This document shows positions 56,803-64,000 of a DNA stretch of 64,000 nucleotides, piece by piece. Made by a program: the position numbers and the translations under genes. The notes under the pieces were generated by a model. That model made no database searches and was not told where the DNA came from. It worked only from the letters and a program-made list of their open reading frames with translations. This DNA is from Poecilobothrus nobilitatus (Eukaryota > Arthropoda > Insecta > Diptera > Dolichopodidae), in contig OX352773.1 in assembly GCA_947095535.1 (NCBI GenBank), positions 268,204,515-268,268,514 on the forward strand, in the 5' to 3' direction. The stretch's first letter is position 1. Each line of letters starts with the position of its first letter.

Positions 56803-59621
56803 TTAATAACTTTTCTTGATTTTCCATGCATTTAAATTAACACGTGGAATTGCTTTACTATCACATCTAACTGGATGATTACTTTAAAAAAAAAAAAAAA
56901 ATGTTATAGTTATATTATATTTTATAAAGAAATTTTGTCATACCCATCAACGTCATCCCTTACAAATGCCAAAGGTTGAACTTCATTTGTTAATAAATAA
57001 TCCATATTATCACAGATTAATCCAGCCAATGATACTTTACGAATTTCATTTAATTGATTTAATGTAAAATGTCCAGGATTAACATCAGGTCCGTTTTCAT
57101 AAAAATATCTATCACCATGACGTACTCTTGAAAATTGATCAGCCATAATTTCAGAAAATGTAGGCCCAGAAATTCCACCTGATGTTACAACTGGTTCCAA
57201 TAAACCTCCAACCCATAAATCAATATCGTCTGGATGTTTATAAACTTTGGCAAGACGATTTGCAATCTGAAATATATTTTAGAAAAATTAAATTAAAATA
57301 TAAAAAGTTAGTCATCGTGCTTATAAAGTACATGAGGATGAAATTCATCAAAGTGAGTAACACGGCTATGACCCATAACTTCAAGATAATCATTATATGG
57401 TCGAAGACCTTCATCACGTCCTCTTTGTATATTTAAAGAAGGGAGATCTAATCCGAATTTTTGATCCCCACGGAATAAAAATCTACTTAGCTATAATTAA
57501 AAAAAAAAAAAAAATTTTATAAATCAAGGAAATTTTAACATTTTTTCAAAAGAATTTACCCCAAATGTTATAGCATTATCAAAATCTTGCATTGGTTGTT
57601 TAACCATAGTCATTAACATTTCATCAAAAAATGTTTTTTGACGCATTCTCTCAACATTAAACATAACATCTGGTATTTCAATATCTTCTCCACTCGGCAT
57701 TCTATAAATAAAACAAATTTCATTACAAAATTTGATGATAAGTTCGAAAAAAAAAACATAACTACTTACTTAAATCTTCCATCAACTGTTGAATGACCAA
57801 ATCTAAAAGCAGCACCTGTAAACTCATTTGTTACTCCTGGATTGACATCATTATTATAATCAGAATTATATCCATTATAACCAGTTATTAAACTAAATCG
57901 TTCCATAATTTCAGTTCCAATAATAGCTGGTAAATATTCATTAAATGTAATGTGTTGGAATTCAGCAATAACAATTCTTCGAGTTTCTTGATATAATTCT
58001 TCATCTGATAATTTTGGATTGATTGCTGATAGAATTTCTGCAATCCTATTATGTTCACGATTAAACAATATATGAACGGCAACTAATGAAATAATTTGAT
58101 TAACTCTAGTATCACCAGCAAGAAAGCATGTTGCTCCTGGTCTTAAATCAGCGCATACTGTACGATCATTTGTTAATGGTAAAATATCACGACCTTTATG
58201 TGTTAACATACGCAATTTACCACCTCTAAATGTACGTAATGATCTAGCTGTTCGATCATTTGAACCATATATTGCAGAACCATCTAAATAATGCGTTACT
58301 TGCGATGCTTGTCTACCATAACCAGCCATGCAACCATTTGGTACCAATGCTAATCTAACAAAATTCATGCATCTTTGATTAAATTTGGAATAGAATTCAT
58401 CTTTTGGGCTAATTGGTATCGGTAAACAAGAATAATGACTTTGATTTTTTGGCAACATTCTTGATCCATCTTCAGAACAACATTGTACATTACTACCATC
58501 TGGCATACGTATAGATCTAGATTGTGTTATATCATGAGCTACGAATTGACCGTATTGCATTAATAATAAATTAAAATGTTTATGTTGACGATTACTATCC
58601 GGAAATAAATGACGTGAAATTTCACGTGCACTTAATAAAGGGCCACCCAGAACACTATATGATCTTGGTTTCCAAATACCATCTGAATATGCTGGTGGCA
58701 ATAATCTTTCCATATGCGATCCAGCTGAACCCCAACTGTGTCTTTTTGGATGTGGATTATTACATGAACCATCAATTGTACGGTATTTTGCGTTAATATC
58801 TGTACAATCTGGTGATTGCTGATCACATTGTCCATGGCCTGGATATAAATTTACATTAACTTTTAACCCACTAAAATCACTACTTGGTATATGTCTTTTC
58901 TCTTTTAATATTTGACTTGCGACAATTTGTTCAATTGCTAAATTTGATTGAGCAACGCTATATTGAATATCTTCATCGTGGTAAGCGAACATTAAGTTAT
59001 GAAAATATCCTGGATGACCTTTAACTACTTTGGCAATTGGTTTAGAACTTGCCATCATATCAGAAATTCTATTACGCGCTTCTTCAATATAATTAAAATC
59101 ATCGTAATCACTTTCATAAATTTCACGTTTATTTCGAGATTCTTTTAAATCTGAAAATTGATGATATTTTAAAATATTTTACAAATCGCGACAACTTAAT
59201 TTAAAATTTTTTTTTTTTTTGTTTAAATAATTTACCAGTATAATTTTGTCCAGTAATACAACAGAAGCCATGCTTTCCAAACGGTAAATTACATTTTTGC
59301 GGTTTTCTATCTTTTTTCATAAATACATGTGCTGGACATTGAATTTGTGGTACACATCTCACATTTTTGGGGCAACTTTCATAAAATTTCTTTGGATTCT
59401 TTTGATAACCTGAATTCCAAAAAAATTTAAAATGAAAGGGGGATATACGTTATAAAAAATTTATTCTTACCATTTTTTGTTCTTAATATTAGCTTTTCTT
59501 CAAATTCATGTTCAAATAACGGTTGATTTTCAGAATTTAATGAAAAACTTTGACTAACGTTTAAAACTGAATTAGAGAATATAATTAAAAAAAATAATTT
59601 AAATGAATACGATACGATCAT
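56803..59621 (-). CDS. Secreted animal haem peroxidase, seven exons
   Basis: Exons (minus strand) are 59,621-59,471, 59,409-59,236, 59,150-57,770, 57,701-57,560, 57,490-57,332, 57,266-56,944 and 56,881-56,803. They join in frame to 802 aa, with GT-AG introns of 61-85 nt, except 209 nt for intron 3 counted with its AT-rich tract removed is not needed: all junctions are listed. Residues 1-25 are a signal peptide (FKLFFLIIFSNSVL). Residues 60-105 hold six cysteines ending in CC, clip-like. The peroxidase domain (about 220-790) has distal His314 (QYGQFVAHDIT), the calcium loop THYLDGS, distal Arg457 (AGDTRVN), proximal His561 (AFRFGHSTV) and NIQRGRDEG. Such enzymes oxidise substrates with H2O2 outside the cell, for example in eggshell or cuticle crosslinking and immunity. 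It is closest in layout to chorion-type peroxidases, but the subfamily is not certain. By alignment, A313 and Q460 replace the acidic residues that bind haem covalently in mammals. Confidence 0.93.
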
Positions 59622-59779
59622 GTTCACAAACAAAAATTAGTTCAAAAAATGTTGGTTATTCAAAGATCTTTTTAAAAGTCTTTGAAATAAAAAATTAAAA
59701 TTTGTATTTTTTACTATAAAAAATTTGAAGTAAAAGGGATGAATGTTGAACATAAACTAATTAAGCCAAAATACAAGTT

Positions 59780-59818
59780 TAAACTGGTATCCCAGATTAA
59801 TTATATATATTATAAGTA
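59780..59818 (-). promoter_or_regulatory. Possible TATA box and initiator of the peroxidase gene
   Basis: On the minus strand TTATAATATATATAA (59,801-59,815) lies about 30 bases before ACCAGTTT (about 59,781-59,787), an initiator-like site. The start codon is about 160 bases further on. Spacing fits a TATA/Inr promoter, but AT-rich sequence makes chance matches likely. Confidence 0.35.
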
Positions 59819-60167
59819 AAGATCCCGTTACGTATACAGCAATTTTTTCATCTCTTGCTTTGTTAACCCGTTGAGTGCTGACGATAACGTAATATATCAA
59901 ACACAAAAATATTTTGGAGAATTGTTGCTAGTTGCTACGAATGATCGTTTAAGTAGTACAAAATCATTCCATTAATTTTACCACTTTATTTTTGTTCTTC
60001 TTCGTCTGCTTCAATACCACATTAGATCTTTTTAAGCCAAAGAGTAAATCTTTGATATAAAAATTATAAATTTAATTAATTTTAAATTTGTTTTGAATTT
60101 TCTTCCGTTAATCTAATTTAATTAAAACACATTTTTGTAATAATAATGTATGTTGCTAACATAAGTA

Positions 60168-60173
60168 TTTATT
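60168..60173 (-). promoter_or_regulatory. Candidate polyadenylation signal of the Rad60-like gene
   Basis: AATAAA on the minus strand lies about 97 bases after the stop codon of the gene at 60,270-61,478. It is the first canonical hexamer downstream. Confidence 0.5.
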
Positions 60174-60269
60174 AGAAAATAAATAAAAATACAATAAAAA
60201 AAAAAAAAAAAGAGTTTGCAAAAAAATATATTTTTGTTTTAACAATCATAGCATTTGTATAAGAAACTA

Positions 60270-61478
60270 TTAATTTTTACGTTTTCTTTTACTTTTTCTA
60301 GCGGGTGCTTTTCTTTTTGAAGGTGCTTTAGATGGTACAGCATTTTCAATGTTGAATTGTATAGATTCAGCTTTAATTTTACAATCAATCAATTCACCAC
60401 CATCAAAATCTAAGTCGTTAGGTGTTTCACTCAAATCAAGTTTTTCTCCGTCAAATCTGAAAAAGAAAATCAAAACTGAATAAAACATTTCATGAAATAT
60501 ATTTTAAATTTATCTTATTTTTACATTAAAGTAAAATCATCAGATTTGAGTTTAAGTTCCTCAGCTAATTTGGCTTCTAATATTGAAAAATTTTCATTCT
60601 TTTCTATAGAAATTTCTAATGGTTTCTTCCAATTGCTTGATTGAATTTTTAATAAAATTAAATTTTTATTTTGCTCATTTCTTTTCATTGAATCTGTTAC
60701 AACTTTATTGCAATTTGGTACAACACGACCACAAATAATATCGTAAAATTTATAATTAATACTATGTGGTGTATCATCTGGACTAATAACTTGATTATCC
60801 ATATTAAAAAGGATATCATTAATAGTACAACTTTCACGTTTTGAAAAAATTTCCATTAAATCAGAAAATTTTTGATATTTTCTTTGTGGTAATTTTTCAA
60901 TTTTATTATCCCATTGAACATTTATGGTTAAATTATCTGGATCTGTGTCTGATAATGTAGAATTATTTCGACTGCAATCCGAAAATGTTTTCCCTAATGT
61001 GTCATCAAGATCAATATTGATCTAAAATAAAAATACAATAGAAAACAATTAATTTTTAAGATAAAAATTTAAAATACAAACATTGTTTTTTTTTCTTTTA
61101 CTGGGGGGTAATGAAACTTCAATATTTGTTAAGTCTACGGTATCCAATCTATTTGAACGAGCATTTTTTGTTGTTTTTCTTAATCTTCTTGGAGATAAAC
61201 TAACTTTCCCAAGTATTTTATCATATTCATCAATCTGAAAAAATTCTTCATTAGATACTTTTTCAATGCCTGTTATTAAAATTTCTTCAGATGATTCATT
61301 GAATTGTGTTAAATCAATTGGAGCAGCTGCTGAAGCTTTTTTCATTTCCTGATCAAGTACGTCTTTAAATAAAATATATAAACTGACAATTTTTTAAAAT
61401 GAAATTTTTTTTTTCAAATTTACCATTACTACAAAATTGATCAACGGCAGCAAAACAATCGTAATCAAATGACTCCAT
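60270..61478 (-). CDS. Rad60/Esc2/NFATC2IP-like protein with two SUMO-like domains
   Basis: Exons (minus strand) are 61,478-61,424, 61,362-61,082, 61,021-60,525 and 60,456-60,270. They join in frame to 339 aa, with introns of 60-68 nt, all GT-AG. The N-terminal half is acidic and disordered, with short hydrophobic-acidic stretches resembling SUMO-interacting motifs (EEILITGIE at 38-46, TVDLTNIEV near 92-100). Two ubiquitin/SUMO-fold domains follow: about 143-213 (LTINVQWDNK to GRVV) and about 233-305 (LILLKIQSSN to ELIDCKI). The tail is a nuclear-localisation-like run, SKRKAPARKSKRKRKN. Family members act in the nucleus with the SUMO E2 enzyme and the Smc5/6 complex in genome maintenance. Assignment rests on domain order rather than a database search. 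The N-terminus is short but complete, with ATG at 61,478. Confidence 0.82.
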
Positions 61479-62007
61479 TCGGGTAAATTAATATTTTTTT
61501 TATTATTTTAAATAGGTGTATAAGATTTATTTTAACTAGCATTAAATTTAAATTTAAAGTAAACTACACAAAATTTTAAGTTTTGTGTTTGTTTAATTGT
61601 TTAAGTTTCAACTTTCAACATTTTATGTGACATTTGAATTTGACAGTACAAGAAAATTAAGTTGAATGGTTGAATGACTTTTATTGAAAATGGAATAAAG
61701 TTGAAGTGAAATTGAAAGAATATCGAAATTAAATAAGTGATGTCGTTTTATTTAAATTTGAAATAAACTGTGCTACCTACAGCTATTAATTTTTTTTTAA
61801 ACCAATGTTATAAAACTAATGGAGTTTTTTTCTTAATTTCAGATGTTGACACGCGAAATTAAAACATATTTTTATTAGTTTTAAGCTGAGAACATTAGGT
61901 TAGAAAATAGACAATGTTTTTTTAAGTTTACCACTTTCTATTTTTAACCATTTTATTTATAGGACAGATGACAAAATCATTTTAAAAAAGTCTGACAAAT
62001 TAATAAT
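61479..62007. promoter_or_regulatory. Likely divergent promoter region
   Basis: This 529-bp gap separates the Rad60-like start codon (minus strand) from a possible small gene (plus strand). I see no clear TATA box, Motif 1 or DRE site, so the promoter call rests on position only. Confidence 0.35.
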
Positions 62008-62188
62008 ATGCCTGACTATGATAATTTTTATAATAACAGTGAGTAACCAGCAAAAATAATTGTATAAGTTAAAGTTGTAAGAATAATTGCGTTTTACAAT
62101 ATTTACAGCCTCAACTCGAAGAAAATACTGTTTAGTTTTCTTGTCACATTTATGCCTCCCAATAAAAAAAAGGGAAATTTTGCTATAA
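62008..62188 (+). CDS. Possible 36-aa micropeptide, two exons
   Basis: ATG at 62,008 opens MPDYDNFYNN. A strong donor (A/GTGAGT) lies at 62,039 and an acceptor (TTTACAG) ends at 62,108, a 70-nt intron of normal size here. Exon 2 continues in frame: TSTRRKYCLVFLSHLCLPIK, then KREILL and TAA at 62,186-62,188. The peptide is basic, with a short hydrophobic centre flanked by RRK and KKR. AATAAA follows at about 62,264. It starts divergently from the Rad60-like gene. I do not recognise the protein, and a frame this short could arise by chance. The paired splice sites are the main support. Confidence 0.35.
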
Positions 62189-62627
62189 TTATTTTATTAT
62201 ATTATTTGAACTGGTTACTAGTGTGACCTTAAAATGTGATAAAAAATTAGCAAAGTCCTTTCCAATAAATATTTCCGATATATAATAATATATCATTTCA
62301 TAAAATTCATTTTGAATTTTTTGATTTTCTCCGATTATAAAATTAAAGTAAAAATTAAGTGAAATAAAATTTTTATTGTACTAAATTATCACTATTATTG
62401 TATGTACATATTTATTTAATATTCACTTCAGCATTTTGTTTTTTTAATTTTTTTACCAAATTTTAGTTCTGAAATCTCAATAATTTTTAGAAAAAATGTT
62501 AATGTGTTATTCACCATTTTTTAACAAAAGAGTAAAAATAAAAATTTGTATTTTGAAAGGAAAATTTATTAATTTTTGTAAGTTGCTTATAGTGAGGGGA
62601 ACGAGAGCGTTAACATTAACATCTTTC
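62189..62627. other. AT-rich unassigned DNA
   Basis: This would include the 3' UTR of the possible micropeptide gene (AATAAA near 62,264). Nothing else is recognised. Confidence 0.45.
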
Positions 62628-62880
62628 TTCAAAATGTCCCTCCAAATTTTCCTACCTATCCCCCATAATCCAAATTTCCTAATTCCAATTTCTCCAATTG
62701 TCCTTCCCACATCCCTATCCCAAGAACCAAACTGTACATTTGTATTAAAGGTTCCATCCTAAAGTTTGATTTTAAAAGGGGGGTGGTTTTGGTTGCTTAA
62801 AGTCCAACACTACTCTGAGGAAGCACGTGCAATTCCTCTTGGTAACTTTCGAGTGCTCCACCAACCCTCGTAAAAAAAAT
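62628..62880 (+). repeat. Family P interspersed repeat, copy 4
   Basis: This is the best preserved copy: CCTCCAAATTTTCCTACCTA, ACTGTACATTTGTATTAAAG, CATCCTAAAGTTTGATTTTA, GTGGTTTTGGTTGCTTAAAG, CCAACACTACTCTGAGGAAG and CACCAACCCTCGTAAAAAAA in order. Open frames on both strands here (62,496-62,762 and its complement) are not genes. Confidence 0.75.
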
Positions 62881-63055
62881 AAAAATTCTTTCTAGCAATC
62901 ATTAAGTTAAGAAGAAAACTCATATTATTTGTTACCTGGCACCCAGACGAGACAGTATTAGTAGTATTACTATCTTGCGAGTGTGTAATACGAAATGTCA
63001 AATTACCGTCTGTGTAACGTATGTGGCACTTTTACTATCAAGACATTTCATTTAT

Positions 63056-63137
63056 TATCAAATTTTTCATGTTTATTTTGCATTTTATCAAAATTTTTCA
63101 AGTTTATTTTATATTTTTTCAAAATATTTCATGTTTA
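63056..63137 (+). repeat. ~30-bp tandem repeat, about 2.7 units
   Basis: Units of TATCAAATTTTTCATGTTTA followed by TTTTGCATTT recur at 63,056 and 63,086, with a partial, more diverged unit from about 63,117. Confidence 0.8.
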
Positions 63138-63418
63138 AAATAAACACAAACAAAATATCAAATTAAAAATCGCAAAAAATTTATTTTATATTAATGTTAT
63201 TTTCCATTTGTCGCCATTTTTATAATTGTTCGAAGTGTCAAACATACTATCTCAATTTCTAGCTAGAAAAATAGTTGAAAAAATAGTAATAGAGAAGATA
63301 GTTGAAAAAATGTAATAGTATTGTCAAAAATGTGCATGTATTTGTGCACTATTTTGCTAGTACTGTCCCACCTCACCTGGCCTTTAGGTTAATTGTTATT
63401 CTTTAATAATAATAAATC

Positions 63419-63475
63419 TGGCCACACTGATTTACTAGTCAATTCATTAATTTAAAGTCTCGCACTCTCCGTATT
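63419..63475 (+). promoter_or_regulatory. Candidate housekeeping promoter with Motif 1-like element
   Basis: TGGCCACACTG (63,419-63,429) differs by one base from the Drosophila core-promoter Motif 1 (YGGTCACACTR), which marks many housekeeping genes. About 35 bases downstream is a pyrimidine-rich TCTCGCACTCTCC (about 63,458-63,470), a plausible start region. This precedes the possible first exon ending at 63,530. Confidence 0.5.
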
Positions 63476-63527
63476 CAATTATTAAATTAATTTAAAAAGA
63501 ATTAATAATAAGAAAACATTAAACAAA

Positions 63528-63530
63528 ATG
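63528..63530 (+). CDS. Possible first coding exon (ATG then splice donor), runs off window
   Basis: AACAAAATG is followed at once by GTAATTTT, a possible donor. An exon ending exactly after the start codon is common in fly ribosomal-protein and other housekeeping genes. Together with the Motif 1-like promoter 100 bases upstream this suggests the 5' end of a plus-strand gene whose body lies beyond 64,000. No later exon was recognised within the window, so the product is unknown. Confidence 0.3.
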
Positions 63531-64000
63531 GTAATTTTTGATTAGCTTTAAAACAATTTTAATAAAAATTATTTTTTAAAATAACTAAAAAAAACAAAAT
63601 TAAATTGGAATTTCAAATTTTCAAGACTCGAAAAAATGACATTTGATAATTGAATATTGATTAGCTGAATCGGCTGAATTAAATAAAGTACTGCCGTTTG
63701 CTGTTATTAAAATTTAAAACTAATTTGAAAGAAAGAGAAAATAAGAAATTTTTATAAAAAACTTTTTTTTTAAGTAGTTGAGTTTGAAATTTCGATGCGT
63801 GATGTTCTTAAAAAGTAGTGTTTCGCGCCTACTCCGTGAAAAAAAATATTTACATTAAAAGAATATTTATAGTTTAAGATTGTTTTCTTATATTGTGATG
63901 TTATTTCAATATATTTTAAATTATATCTGTAAAATATTAATAAAAAATTTTTTTAATTTAAATAAAAAAGAAAAGTTAAACATATTAAAAATTCCATTAA
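63531..64000. other. Possible first intron, AT-rich
   Basis: If the exon at 63,528 is real, this is its intron. I see no coding exon or repeat in it. Confidence 0.35.

Noticed and set aside
57888..58082. Minus-strand and plus-strand frames inside the peroxidase exon 3 (also 58,614-58,835)
   Set aside because: They are shadow frames of the well supported peroxidase coding exon and show no motifs.
62496..62762. 88-codon plus-strand frame and 67-codon complement
   Set aside because: Both lie within the family P repeat and do not match the other copies as proteins.

Overview
This is an AT-rich nuclear window from an insect, most likely a fly (Diptera). The evidence is introns of about 50-90 bp, an animal haem peroxidase gene, a Drosophila-type Motif 1-like core promoter element (63,419-63,429), and repeats that closely resemble the Drosophila DINE-1/INE-1 (Helentron-associated) family. 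There is no bacterial or organellar signature. I could not identify the species.

Layout. Positions 1-52,800 contain no convincing host gene. This stretch is AT-rich intergenic or intronic DNA filled with old transposable elements: tRNA-derived SINE copies (four of one family, two of a second, one of a third); at least seven 5'-truncated, decayed non-LTR retrotransposon fragments (10.9-11.5, 22.2-22.9, 27.9-29.0, 37.65-38.2, 45.1-45.8, 47.26-47.5 and 50.56-51.8 kb); three DINE-1/Helentron-like elements (13.5-15.7, 32.9-35.1, 49.1-49.9 kb), two of them carrying tandem arrays; and four further unnamed repeat families, called B, M, P and Q here.

Positions 52,831-55,474 are a nearly complete PIF/Harbinger transposon. 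It has an uninterrupted four-exon transposase (431 aa, DDE residues present) facing a decayed Myb/SANT-like accessory gene. Positions 55,724-56,292 are a hAT-like non-autonomous element with a perfect 8-bp target-site duplication.

The gene-bearing part is 56.8-64 kb. A seven-exon secreted haem peroxidase (802 aa, minus strand) lies downstream of a four-exon Rad60/NFATC2IP-like SUMO-domain protein (339 aa, minus strand). A possible two-exon 36-aa micropeptide gene starts divergently at 62,008. A housekeeping-type promoter with a possible first coding exon (ATG then a GT donor) sits at 63,419-63,530 and would continue beyond the window. The two host genes have no evident functional link to each other.

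The points most worth following up are the peroxidase, which by my manual alignment lacks both acidic residues that tie haem covalently to vertebrate peroxidases; the Harbinger transposase, with two GC-AG introns and an intact frame; and the exact 307-bp tandem array in the DINE-like element.
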